A stretch of DNA of 64,000 bases, taken from NCBI RefSeq assembly GCF_000758545.1, contig NZ_CP009279.1:2046001-2110000 (forward strand). Reading direction: 5' to 3'. The first letter of the stretch is position 1. Every line of letters starts with the position of its first letter. The position numbers were made by a program, and so were the translations under genes. The DNA comes from Paenibacillus sp. FSL H7-0737. GTDB lineage: Bacteria; Bacillota; Bacilli; Paenibacillales; Paenibacillaceae. Below, in pieces: positions 26,741-34,356 of this stretch. The notes beneath the pieces were generated by a model that had not been told where the DNA came from, did not search any database, and was given only the letters and a program-made list of their open reading frames with translations.

Positions 26741-28108
26741 TTATAAACCGGCCAAATAGCGACAATACAGAATCATTTGCTTGACGGACGGTCTGATTTT
26801 TTGATCGTTTAGCGGTGTATTATCGTTCTTGGAAGGTTTGGAATTAACCTCCAAGAGCCATATTCGTCCGGATTGATCCAGTGCCAGATCGATTCCGAGC
26901 TCTCCAAAATGAGCAGGGATAAAGGTTTCTACTCCTCTTGCAATGGCAAGTGCTGCTCTTGGAAGCTGAAGCTGTACGCTATCCTTGGTACCTGGAGGAA
27001 GGCTGCTCTTGCTAACGGCTTCACGGACAGTACTGAGACTGCCACCTCTTGCTAGATTGGAGACGAAATGATTGCTTCCAGCGGTGCGAGCGACAATGGA
27101 GGTAACGCCCCATTTCCCGGTACCATTCTTCTGTACAAGTGCTCGAAAATCTACAGGACGCTTACCGAGCTCCATCAAGGGCAATCCTTGTTGAATCTGG
27201 TAGCGCGTTGTCTTCATCTTGGGAGCAATGGATTGATACAGTTTAGCTAATGTTGGGTAGCTTTGCTTGCGTGTACCTATAGAGGTAGTAGATAACAAAC
27301 GGTATCCTCCGCCTTCATCTTTGGAGATTCGGAGAATTCCTTTGCCGAGACTGCCTCGTACAGGCTTTAGAAACACGCTTGGATATTGGCTGCACATCTT
27401 CTTTACAACGGCAAAACCGTTTAAAACATGCGATTCCGGTAAATACCGCTTCAATGAAGGGTCTTGCGCTAAAGCTTCAAATACTTCTGTCTTGTCAAGA
27501 AATTTTTCGTTGAAGAAATGCGTTCCATACCGTGATTTTACATCCGCCAAAAAATGCTGTACGCTAGGTTTATTCTCCACCTTTCGCGTCGTTAGCCGAT
27601 TGTTGATTACATCGGCGATGGGCAGACTCATTTTCCTCCAACCCTCGTTGTATACCCAGCCCTGGATGGAAGAGCTGCTTGTTTCCAGCGCTTCCGGGGT
27701 AAAGAAATATACATAGGCGCCTTGTGAGTGGCAGGCATTTGTTAATTCTCGACAGAACATGGTAATGGGTCCAAACAGCCTGTCGAGATTATCTGGATGG
27801 TCACGGCTGACGAGTACACCGATCAACGGTCCAAGTCGCAAGGTACGACTTACGGAGCTGTAAGAGGCGTTGAGGGTTTGCCGATGTTTCCATCCGGTGC
27901 GCCGCGCCAGTCCTTCGCTTACACGCAGGCTTTCGGATTTGGGAGCCGGGATAATGGTAACCTCCTGCCGGAAAGAGCCGAAAGCCAGCTGGAGCGTTCC
28001 GTGAGCCGGGATTTTGAGTCTTTTCATGGATCGTTCGCCAAGCATTATAGCGTTTTCCTGCAGGATGCCCGTCTGGACCGTATGGACCGGGATCTTGAAT
28101 TGGGACAT
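26741..28108 (-). CDS. YheC/YheD-family ATP-grasp protein (copy 5, YheD-type, first in operon)
   Basis: YheD-type, 455 aa from the ATG at 28108, chosen because GGAAGGAG lies 7 nt upstream and the length then matches B. subtilis YheD. The N-terminal extension (about 1-95, KRLKIPAHGTLQLAFGSFRQ) precedes LGPLIGVLVSRD. ATP-grasp motifs: FLKPVRGSLGKGILRISK, YQIQQGLPLMELGKRPVDFR, ALVQKNGTGKWGVTSIVAR, SNLARGGSL, FGELGIDLALDQSGRIWLLE and VNSKPSKN. As first gene it should carry the operon promoter. A sigma-K-like motif lies about 66 bp upstream. Confidence 0.88.
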   Translation of the reverse strand: MSQFKIPVHTVQTGILQENAIMLGERSMKRLKIPAHGTLQLAFGSFRQEVTIIPAPKSESLRVSEGLARRTGWKHRQTLNASYSSVSRTLRLGPLIGVLVSRDHPDNLDRLFGPITMFCRELTNACHSQGAYVYFFTPEALETSSSSIQGWVYNEGWRKMSLPIADVINNRLTTRKVENKPSVQHFLADVKSRYGTHFFNEKFLDKTEVFEALAQDPSLKRYLPESHVLNGFAVVKKMCSQYPSVFLKPVRGSLGKGILRISKDEGGGYRLLSTTSIGTRKQSYPTLAKLYQSIAPKMKTTRYQIQQGLPLMELGKRPVDFRALVQKNGTGKWGVTSIVARTAGSNHFVSNLARGGSLSTVREAVSKSSLPPGTKDSVQLQLPRAALAIARGVETFIPAHFGELGIDLALDQSGRIWLLEVNSKPSKNDNTPLNDQKIRPSVKQMILYCRYLAGL

Positions 28109-28173
28109 CGTGGATCTCCTTCCGGTAGGCAGCATGATGCCGGCAATTTGGTAGCTAAGGGTTACATATCATT

Positions 28174-28202
28174 CATCATATGGAGACATATGACCCTTGG
28201 TG
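28174..28202 (-). promoter_or_regulatory. Sigma-K-like promoter candidate for the ATP-grasp operon
   Basis: On the minus strand, CACC (28202-28199) is followed after 16 nt by CATATGATG (28182-28174), close to the mother-cell sigma-K pattern AC-N16-CATAnnnTA with one mismatch. Late mother-cell expression would fit a spore coat role. The -10 overlaps a CATATG-GAGA-CATATG dyad. Confidence 0.4.
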
Positions 28203-28290
28203 ATTGACCTACTCTTTAAAAACCTTGCCGCATCATTTCATAAGTCTGACCCAAGAAGCGAAACAAGCATGGGATGAATTAATATTTGGA

Positions 28291-28392
28291 AACTTAAGCA
28301 ACGCTTTCGAAGTGAGTTTTGTACGAAGTAACTCTAGGAAGCGAACGCAAACAAAACTTAAGCAACGCTTTCGAAGTGAGTTTTGTACGAAG
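28291..28392 (+). repeat. Two 38-bp direct repeats with hairpin potential, yheA leader
   Basis: An exact 38-bp sequence starting AACTTAAGCAACGC and ending GTACGAAG occurs at 28291-28328 and 28355-28392, period 64. Each copy contains AGTTTTGT, which can pair with ACAAAACT just downstream (28351-28358 for copy one; 9 bp near 28410-28418 for copy two). The second stem lies immediately before the yheA Shine-Dalgarno AGGAGG, so translational control is conceivable. Confidence 0.7.
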
Positions 28393-28438
28393 ACGAATCG
28401 AGAAGTAGTGACTTACAAAACTTTTAGGAGGAATCATA

Positions 28439-28777
28439 ATGAGTATTCACGACAAAGCACATGAACTGGCGAAAGCCATTAAAGAAAGCACTGAGGTAGC
28501 GGATATCACCAACGCGATGAAACTGGTAGAAACAGATCCTGAAGCCAAGGCGATGCTCGACAACTTCCGCAATGGTCAATTGGAGCTTCAACAACGGATG
28601 ATGAGCGGAGATATGCCTCCACAGGAAGAAATGGAGAAAATGGAGAAATTATTCGAGGTGCTTAACATGAATCTTGGGATTCGCCGTCTGTTCGATGCAG
28701 AACGCCGTTTGAGTGTTGTAATCGAGGATGTAAACAAGATCATTACCGAGAGCTTGTCGCAATTGTATGGCGAATAA
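28439..28777 (+). CDS. yheA: YlbF/YmcA-family protein YheA
   Basis: A 112-aa all-helical cytosolic protein of the Com_YlbF/UPF0342 family (B. subtilis YheA, 117 aa). It has the family core AKAMLDNFRNGQLELQQRM, then EMEKMEKLFEVL and IRRLFDAERRLSVVIEDVNK. AGGAGG lies 7-8 nt before the ATG. In B. subtilis yheA lies next to yheC and yheD, so this divergent placement beside the ATP-grasp operon is conserved context. Its function is unknown. The relatives YlbF and YmcA act in RNA processing complexes. Confidence 0.88.
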   Translation: MSIHDKAHELAKAIKESTEVADITNAMKLVETDPEAKAMLDNFRNGQLELQQRMMSGDMPPQEEMEKMEKLFEVLNMNLGIRRLFDAERRLSVVIEDVNKIITESLSQLYGE

Positions 28778-28827
28778 ACGCTTTTAGTAAGCGGGTATTC
28801 ACCTGAAAAGTTTGATCAGTGTAATCT

Positions 28828-28879
28828 AAATAGGGTGTTCCCGAAGCCGTTTGGCATTGGGAACACCCTATTTATTTTT
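28828..28879. terminator. Bidirectional terminator after yheA
   Basis: A perfect 15-bp stem, AAATAGGGTGTTCCC with GGGAACACCCTATTT, is followed by a T-rich tail. It lies between convergent genes. Confidence 0.88.
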
Positions 28880-28903
28880 GTGACTAGCACATGAGTAAAC
28901 TCG

Positions 28904-29479
28904 CTAATCTTGTTTTCCTTCGATTGCGCAGAGAAGAATACCAGCAGCCAAACCTAGGCGGCGATCAAGCATTCCCTTGGGATCCTCAGAGAAGTCAGCG
29001 ATGATTTTTGTAACGAATGGATTAAAATTTTGTTTGAAAGTCGGGATCGTTGTATCATTCATCTCGATATTATATTTTTGAGGAATAATAGAGATGAAGC
29101 GGCGGAGTATAGCCATCGCGGTGCTATCTTCCTTGATTTTTCCAATTTCCTGATCATGATGATCGAGAATCGTCCATTCATCTTTCAAAATCGATTTGAG
29201 TCCCTTACGCCGAAGAGCACCAACGTGTTCGCCAGTCTCCGAATCATGCACATCATAAACAGCGCTAAAGTCGATGGCATTGCGGGCTTTTATACGCAGA
29301 AGCTCCTTTTGCATAGACTCATCCGTGTACAGTGCAATATCCTCTTTCAACTTGAATGCTTTCATTTGTGAATAGAGTACAAGCTGCTCGGCGTTATCAT
29401 AAATATGAAGTTTCGCACCCATGATCGAAAATACCTTTTTTCGAATTATGTATTCGGTATGAGTATAAGTTGCATTCAA
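28904..29479 (-). CDS. LURP-one/tubby-like domain protein
   Basis: A 191-aa predicted soluble beta-barrel protein resembling the LURP-one-related (tubby C-terminal-like) family. The start is TTG at 29479 with an AGGGGGCG ribosome-binding site upstream. The body alternates short strands such as MGAKLHIYDNAEQLVLYSQM, SAVYDVHDSETGEHVGALRR and WTILDHHDQEIGKIKEDS, the repeat pattern of this fold, and ends in one hydrophobic helix (RRLGLAAGILLCAI). The role is unknown. Membrane-lipid binding has been proposed for the fold. Confidence 0.65.
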   Translation of the reverse strand: MNATYTHTEYIIRKKVFSIMGAKLHIYDNAEQLVLYSQMKAFKLKEDIALYTDESMQKELLRIKARNAIDFSAVYDVHDSETGEHVGALRRKGLKSILKDEWTILDHHDQEIGKIKEDSTAMAILRRFISIIPQKYNIEMNDTTIPTFKQNFNPFVTKIIADFSEDPKGMLDRRLGLAAGILLCAIEGKQD

Positions 29480-29671
29480 TTCTAAATCGCCCCCTAAATG
29501 AAATAATCATCTCATATATAAGCTTTGCTAGCTACATAAATGCATACTATTTTATATAATTTTTTGAGTAGAAGTATATTTTTATGGACTTGTCTCATAT
29601 TACGGGCTTCATGTTCATAGAGTAGAGATATAGATTCAATCGAATATCTTGTCTACGAGGAGCTGTTAGTA

Positions 29672-29956
29672 ATGAGAAAAAGAAACAAGTTTAAACATGG
29701 TGTCTATCTGTTGCTGGCGTTGGCCATGCTTTTGTATGCTCTGCCGAAGTTATCGCTTGCGAATGGGCCTAGCTGGGTGTTTGGTTTTGGGGTGGTCTGG
29801 TCACTTTTTGCCTTTATGGTCATTGCGGCACATCTCCATTTTATTATCGGTGTTGATGAGGAGAAGACCAAGCGTTTGGAAGCTGTGCGAAAAGCAAAAT
29901 TGGAGCAATGGCAGTCCAAATGGAAAGAAGAAACTAGAGTTACACAAAGATCATAG
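29672..29956 (+). CDS. Small two-helix membrane protein, unknown function
   Basis: A 94-aa protein with two membrane helices (about 10-30 and 35-58) and a charged C-terminal cytoplasmic helix (EEKTKRLEAVRKAKLEQWQS). GAGGAG lies about 10 nt before the ATG. It stands alone just before a tandem repeat array. No family is recognised. Confidence 0.65.
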   Translation: MRKRNKFKHGVYLLLALAMLLYALPKLSLANGPSWVFGFGVVWSLFAFMVIAAHLHFIIGVDEEKTKRLEAVRKAKLEQWQSKWKEETRVTQRS

Positions 29957-29995
29957 AATTGGGGCTGCGTTCTTAAGTAACTAGATTTAAATATT

Positions 29996-30250
29996 CCCGT
30001 GAAAAACGCTGAAATGGCGAAAAGAAGGGTATAAATCCCCTAGATTGCCGTGAAAAGCGCCGAATTAGCTGAAAGAGGGGTATAAATCCCCTAGATTGCC
30101 GTGAAAAGCGCCGAATTAGCTGAAAGAGGGGTATAAATCCCCTAGATTGCCGTGAAAAGCGCCGAATTAGCTGAAAGAGGGGTATAAATCCCCTAGATTG
30201 CCGTGAAAAGCACCAAATTAGCTGAAAGAGGGGTATAAATCCCTTAGATT
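29996..30250. repeat. Five-copy 51-bp tandem repeat
   Basis: The unit is 51 bp, running from GCCGTGAAAAGCGCCGAATT to CCCCTAGATT. Copies start at 29996 (divergent), 30047, 30098, 30149 and 30200 (slightly divergent). The middle three are identical. Each unit contains AGGGG-TATAAAT-CCCCT, a small hairpin. There are no variable spacers. The array fills most of the 360 bp between two small membrane protein genes. Confidence 0.95.
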
Positions 30251-30254
30251 CACA

Positions 30255-30283
30255 GAAAAGCCCACTAGCTTAAGCCAGTGGGC
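30255..30283 (-). terminator. Minus-strand terminator of the 46-aa gene
   Basis: On the minus strand, GCCCACTGGC and GCTAGTGGGC form the stem around TTAA, followed by TTTTC. It lies 35 bp after the stop of the short gene. Confidence 0.65.
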
Positions 30284-30317
30284 CTTAAAATTGCCACACA
30301 AAGCAGGGGGATTAAAG

Positions 30318-30458
30318 TTATCTTGCACCTGTAAAAGGATTGATCTCATCCGAGAGATCTTTTCCAGCTTTCTTTTCTTCTGCAGATATCCGTTTACCTA
30401 GAGCCGCGTAGTACCACACCGCAGGAACGAGAATCGCGAGTATAAAAAGAAATTGCAT
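30318..30458 (-). CDS. 46-aa single-helix membrane protein
   Basis: A short gene: the product begins MQFLFILAILVPAVWYYAAL, giving one N-terminal membrane helix, then a charged tail (KRISAEEKKAGKDLSDEINP) ending FTGAR. AAAGGGG lies about 8 nt before the ATG and a terminator follows the stop. Codon use resembles its neighbours. The function is unknown. Confidence 0.6.
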   Translation of the reverse strand: MQFLFILAILVPAVWYYAALGKRISAEEKKAGKDLSDEINPFTGAR

Positions 30459-30562
30459 AAAGTCATCCCCTTTCACCTCTCCATTATAACATATTTTTCC
30501 TTTTTTCTTAAGGGACTATTCTCTATTCGCCTACCCACTACCCAGTTTGTCTAACAAACGGG

Positions 30563-31396
30563 TTACTCTTTACTGGCAGAGCATTCTACTTCAAATACAT
30601 AACTGGCGCTCCCCTGAGGCCATCTTGCTTGGATTATATACAGATGTTTTCCGCTACCTGCTGCGAGTTGAAAACTGTTATTTTCTACGGAAAGAGCTTC
30701 GTCCGGACGTTCCTCACCCGGAAATGAAGCCACAACCTCTATCTCCTTGGGTGCAGATGAGAATTTGAGTTCTACCTGATCACGGCTGATGGCTTTGGGA
30801 TGTACCTTCTGTTTGGTAACTAATTGATCGTAAGAAGCCATATCTACACAGGAGCCTTTGCCATTGTCATTCCAGCAATAAGAGCCTTGAATGGCATCGA
30901 AATGCTCACCGCCAACAGTAACTTGAACGTTAGGGGGCTGTGGGTTAGTAGTGTCTGCTGGAGAAATCTTATCTTCTTTAACAGTCGATTGGAATAAGTC
31001 CAACAGATCTTTTTTGCTGATATCCGAAAGACGATAGTGACCCGTTTGTCCCGATTTAATGAGTAACCCACTGTTGCTTCCGACGATCCAAAAAGAGAAC
31101 TCATAACTTATGCCTTCCTTCATGTTTACGGTGGTTCTGTAATCGCTTGGAGCAATATCTAGTTGTCCTTTATCATATTCAGCAGTAGTTACGGCTTGAA
31201 CGAAACGTTCCAAGGATGATGCTTCAGAAATAGTCGTCGCCGGCTGGTCTTTTTCAATTAAGTTAATAGAAACTATATTTTGTGCATCCAGTTCTATTTG
31301 GTTTGATTGTTTTACTTCTGTTCTCGCATTTCCACAGCCGATCAGTCCTATGAAAAGCAAAGTAATGGTAAATATTATTAACATGGTCTTGTTCAT
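30563..31396 (-). CDS. Lipoprotein, unknown function
   Basis: A 277-aa predicted lipoprotein anchored outside the membrane. The signal peptide MNKTMLIIFTITLLFIG ends in lipobox LIGC. The ATG at 31396 lies 10 nt from the AAAGGAG Shine-Dalgarno. An in-frame GTG six bases upstream is only 4 nt away and less likely. The mature part has two regions, about 30-140 and 145-277, the latter with SYCWNDNGKGSCVDMASYDQ (a probable Cys pair) and ending SYVFEVECSASKE. I do not recognise a family. Confidence 0.75.
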   Translation of the reverse strand: MNKTMLIIFTITLLFIGLIGCGNARTEVKQSNQIELDAQNIVSINLIEKDQPATTISEASSLERFVQAVTTAEYDKGQLDIAPSDYRTTVNMKEGISYEFSFWIVGSNSGLLIKSGQTGHYRLSDISKKDLLDLFQSTVKEDKISPADTTNPQPPNVQVTVGGEHFDAIQGSYCWNDNGKGSCVDMASYDQLVTKQKVHPKAISRDQVELKFSSAPKEIEVVASFPGEERPDEALSVENNSFQLAAGSGKHLYIIQARWPQGSASYVFEVECSASKE

Positions 31397-31526
31397 ATCC
31401 ACAATGCTCCTTTCCTCTTTCTTTAACTCTCAGACTATAAAAAAGAGGAAAAGGTTGCTAAATAACGGGCAGTTAAATTCGAATTCGATGCTTATGAATC
31501 GGTTGTACTGTGCCATTCTCTCCGTG

Positions 31527-31550
31527 TATAATGAGTACAGTATAGTACAG
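31527..31550 (+). promoter_or_regulatory. Promoter -10 and operator-like repeats upstream of ytoI
   Basis: A perfect -10 TATAAT (31527-31532) has only a weak -35 TTGTAC 18 nt upstream. Immediately downstream, GTACAG occurs twice (31535-31540 and 31545-31550), and a related GTACTG lies near 31505. The regulator encoded next could bind here. Confidence 0.45.
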
Positions 31551-31573
31551 ATCGGAGTACGGGGGTGTAACAG

Positions 31574-32908
31574 TTGGAAGGTCAAGGCGATGCAATTACT
31601 AAACACGAGCAACTGCTGCAGCATATTGAAAGTCTTAAGGTAGGCTCCAAAATATCTGTTCGTAAGCTTGCAAAAGAAATGTTGGTCAGTGAGGGAACGG
31701 CTTATCGTGCCGTTAAGGAAGCTGAGAATCTTGGAATTGTCATTACGAAGGAACGGATTGGTACAGTACGTGTAGAAAAGAAGCCTCGTAACATTTCTGA
31801 ACAGCTGACGTTTGGTGACGTGGTTGATATTGTGGAAGGTCATGTTCTCGGCGGGGCTAGCGGACTGAGTAAACATCTACATAAATATGTAATCGGTGCG
31901 ATGAAGGTCGACGCGATGATTCGTTATATAGACGCAGACAGTCTGCTTATTGTGGGTAACCGCGATGATGTTCACTCCTTGGCGCTAGAGCAGGGTGCCG
32001 GAGTTCTGGTTACAGGTGGTTTCGGGACGAGTCGTGAAGTGAAGGCATTAGCCGACGAACTGGATCTCCCCATCATTTCATCAAGACATGACACGTTTAC
32101 CGTGGCATCAATGATTAACCGAGCGATTTTTGATAGATTGATTAAGAAAAAAATTATGCTGGTAGAAGATATTGTCGACAGCAAACCGCGTATGATTACG
32201 TTAAAAATTTCAAGCACCGTAGGTGAACTACGACAGATTTCTGAGGAAACTGGAGAGCAACGTTTTCCCGTTACAGATGAATGGAACCGAGTGATTGGGA
32301 TTATCGGCCGACGCGAAGTAGAGAACCTGACAGAAGGGCAAAGTATTGAAAAGGCTATGGTTCGGAGTCCGGTTACCGCTGCGCTGCATACCTCACTAGC
32401 TTCAGCTGCGCAGATCATGATGTGGGAAGGTGTCGATTTCCTCCCCATTGTAGACCGTAACCGCAAATTGGTGGGCTCCCTAACCCGTAAAGAAGTGCTG
32501 CAAAGTCTGCGAGATGTCCGTAACACTCCACAGCTTGGGGAGACCTTCGATCATCTCATCTGGAACGGTTTTGCGGATGAGCGGGATGAAGAGGGACGAT
32601 TGTTTTTTCACGGCTTTATTACGCCTCAGATGGCCACAGACCTTGGTACCATTTCTGAAGGTGTATTGTCTACGCTAATGACGCTCTCTGCGTTTAAGGC
32701 AGCTAAGGATATTACAGGAAATGACTATGTATTAGATAATATGTCCACCTATTTTATCCGGCCGGTACAGATCGAACACGCGATTATTGTAATGCCGAGA
32801 CTGCTCGAGATTAGTCGCCGTACATGTAAGCTAGAAATAGAGATCAGCTATTCGGATACCCTGGTAGCGAAAGCTGTCCTGATGCTGCAATCCATTGATC
32901 ACGGCTAA
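31574..32908 (+). CDS. ytoI: YtoI-like regulator: winged helix, DRTGG, CBS pair and hot-dog domain
   Basis: A 444-aa multidomain protein matching B. subtilis YtoI in architecture. The start is TTG at 31574 with GGGGGTG 6-7 nt upstream. Residues 1-70 are a GntR-like winged helix (KISVRKLAKEMLVSEGTAYR), 80-190 a DRTGG domain, 195-315 two CBS domains (AMVRSPVTAALHTS, FLPIVDRNRKLVGSLTRKE), and 330-444 a thioesterase-like hot-dog domain (FFHGFITPQMA, DNMSTYFIRPVQIE). CBS and DRTGG domains bind nucleotides, so it may regulate transcription in response to adenosine nucleotides. The effector is unknown. It opens a region syntenic with B. subtilis ytoI to mutM. Confidence 0.9.
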   Translation: MEGQGDAITKHEQLLQHIESLKVGSKISVRKLAKEMLVSEGTAYRAVKEAENLGIVITKERIGTVRVEKKPRNISEQLTFGDVVDIVEGHVLGGASGLSKHLHKYVIGAMKVDAMIRYIDADSLLIVGNRDDVHSLALEQGAGVLVTGGFGTSREVKALADELDLPIISSRHDTFTVASMINRAIFDRLIKKKIMLVEDIVDSKPRMITLKISSTVGELRQISEETGEQRFPVTDEWNRVIGIIGRREVENLTEGQSIEKAMVRSPVTAALHTSLASAAQIMMWEGVDFLPIVDRNRKLVGSLTRKEVLQSLRDVRNTPQLGETFDHLIWNGFADERDEEGRLFFHGFITPQMATDLGTISEGVLSTLMTLSAFKAAKDITGNDYVLDNMSTYFIRPVQIEHAIIVMPRLLEISRRTCKLEIEISYSDTLVAKAVLMLQSIDHG

Positions 32909-32932
32909 TAGATAATGAATCACAAACATGCT

Positions 32933-32978
32933 AAATAGACTGCCCTCAACGATGATAGAGAGGGTAGTCTATTTTATT
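32933..32978. terminator. Bidirectional terminator between ytoI and ytpI
   Basis: AAATAGACTGCCCTC pairs with GAGGGTAGTCTATTT (one mismatch), followed by T-rich sequence, between convergent genes. Confidence 0.8.
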
Positions 32979-33003
32979 CTTGTAATCCTATCAGAGGGAT
33001 AGT

Positions 33004-33324
33004 CTAGGCTTTCGACTGGTGTTGTTCCTGGCTACGGCTACGACTGTAATAACTATAGCTGCGTATTCCTGAGAAGATGTTAAACACACCGATTAGAAGA
33101 AAGGCAGCTTCAACAATGATATTAACGGTGGAGCCGCGAAATAGAAACATGGAAATCAGGGAAAGCGTTACGAGCATAGCGCCCAGCATCACATTCATGA
33201 CGGAGCGTTTTAGCCCCTTATCTTGGGGATTTAAGGCACGGCGAGAGGATAAGCTGTACACAGCGGCGCCGATTACAAAGATCACCAGCAGGATAAACAA
33301 TAAGTACTTGATAAATAAAACCAT
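33004..33324 (-). CDS. ytpI: YtpI-like membrane protein
   Basis: A 106-aa integral membrane protein with three helices (about 4-26, 42-64, 70-88) and a charged tail. Length, topology and position next to ytoI match B. subtilis YtpI (100 aa). Function is unknown. The next gene in B. subtilis would be nrnA/ytqI, which is absent here. Confidence 0.75.
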   Translation of the reverse strand: MVLFIKYLLFILLVIFVIGAAVYSLSSRRALNPQDKGLKRSVMNVMLGAMLVTLSLISMFLFRGSTVNIIVEAAFLLIGVFNIFSGIRSYSYYSRSRSQEQHQSKA

Positions 33325-33411
33325 GGACAGCCAGCTCCTTTATCATGTCTTGCAAAAGCCTTGAAGTAATTTCCACTTTTGTCTTTCCATTATTGTATCA
33401 CACGATGGTTG

Positions 33412-33912
33412 TCAGTTGCGCTTAAAAGGACTGATTTCCACCCAGATTTGCAGAACACCTTCCATGACGAGCATCGTCCGGATTTTGACAGAGTATTCCT
33501 TATCACGCACAATGTAAAGTTTGCCATCCAGCAGCAGTCTAACCAGTTTACTGTCTGTGTCAATATCGAACATGCTGCGACCACGCATGGGCTCCAGATC
33601 TGAGCCCATTTGGCTTATAATTAATTTTACAGTTACGGGGTCAAGGGGGTTATCTTCTTTGGACTTGCTCTCTTCCGAACGGATTTTGATTTCTCTGATT
33701 ACGGTAGAGGTATTATTGTATTTTTTGAGCGTTTTAATATCTTCCTGATATTGCTCAATGTCTACGCGTAAGTCTTGATTTTGCAGCCATAACACGTTAT
33801 ATCCAACATGGTATATACCGTTGTATATGACGGCTCCTACGACGATTCCCAGCATGAATATAGCGGAAATTTGGGTGAATCTACGAAAACGACTGAATGG
33901 TGGAACTCTCAC
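33412..33912 (-). CDS. ytrI: Sporulation protein YtrI
   Basis: A 166-aa membrane-anchored sporulation protein. GTG at 33912 is chosen because AGGGGG lies 8 nt upstream, the N-terminus then starts VRVPPF like the MRIPP of the B. subtilis protein, and the overlap with ytrH disappears. One membrane helix (ISAIFMLGIVVGAVIYNGIY), then a coiled coil (NQDLRVDIEQYQEDIKTLKK) and a beta-rich C-terminal domain. In B. subtilis ytrI and ytrH are co-transcribed in the mother cell and needed for normal spores. Here it follows ytrH by 5 bp. Confidence 0.85.
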   Translation of the reverse strand: MRVPPFSRFRRFTQISAIFMLGIVVGAVIYNGIYHVGYNVLWLQNQDLRVDIEQYQEDIKTLKKYNNTSTVIREIKIRSEESKSKEDNPLDPVTVKLIISQMGSDLEPMRGRSMFDIDTDSKLVRLLLDGKLYIVRDKEYSVKIRTMLVMEGVLQIWVEISPFKRN

Positions 33913-33917
33913 TGGCG

Positions 33918-34241
33918 TTACCCCCTGCCGCACACCCATTTTACTAGCTCGCTGCCCATATGAGCTCCGAGAAAAGCGAAGGCAATATACATGATTTGCT
34001 TGATGGCGGGGGAGAGGTTACCTCCAATCACATTGCTTTCAATGACCCGTAAAGGGTCCATAGTACCCCCTACAGCGGCGGCAAGTGCCCATATTTTAAT
34101 CCGGTCTGCTACATCTAGCATTGTTTGCGTCGGTGGTTGCAGGGATACTACGGCGCCGATTCCGCCGACCATAGCTCCGCCAAGTACGATGCCGAAGGCG
34201 ATAAAGAAATCGAGGATGGCTTTGCTCATAAATATGCTCAT
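33918..34241 (-). CDS. ytrH: Sporulation membrane protein YtrH
   Basis: A 107-aa protein with three predicted membrane helices (about 8-32, 45-62 and 76-100), matching the YtrH family (FFIAFGIVLGGAMVGGIGAV, IKIWALAAAVGGTMD). AAGGGG precedes the ATG at 34241. A second in-frame ATG 12 bp later is possible. It is first gene of the ytrH-ytrI unit, with a sigma-E-like promoter upstream, consistent with the known mother-cell regulation of the pair. Confidence 0.88.
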   Translation of the reverse strand: MSIFMSKAILDFFIAFGIVLGGAMVGGIGAVVSLQPPTQTMLDVADRIKIWALAAAVGGTMDPLRVIESNVIGGNLSPAIKQIMYIAFAFLGAHMGSELVKWVCGRG

Positions 34242-34300
34242 AAAGGCCCCTTCCCGGACGAGGCATCTATAAACGTTGCCTGTCCATGTGCTCTTAATCC

Positions 34301-34330
34301 ATTCTATGGGCGGGTCCCCCTTTAATATGA
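34301..34330 (-). promoter_or_regulatory. Sigma-E-like promoter of ytrH-ytrI
   Basis: On the minus strand, TCATATT (34330-34324), 15-nt spacer, CATAGAAT (34308-34301). This matches the sigma-E consensus (ATATT, CATACAAT) with one mismatch in the -10. It lies 60 bp upstream of ytrH. Confidence 0.6.
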
Positions 34331-34356
34331 TAAAATAGTTTCATCTTATAGTGCGA

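Noticed and set aside
29996..30250. Regular 51-bp repeats as a CRISPR array
   Set aside because: The whole 51-bp unit repeats without unique spacers, and no cas genes are near.
33913..33939. ATG at 33939 as the ytrI start
   Set aside because: The GTG at 33912 has AGGGGG at ideal spacing and matches the B. subtilis N-terminus. The ATG would overlap ytrH.
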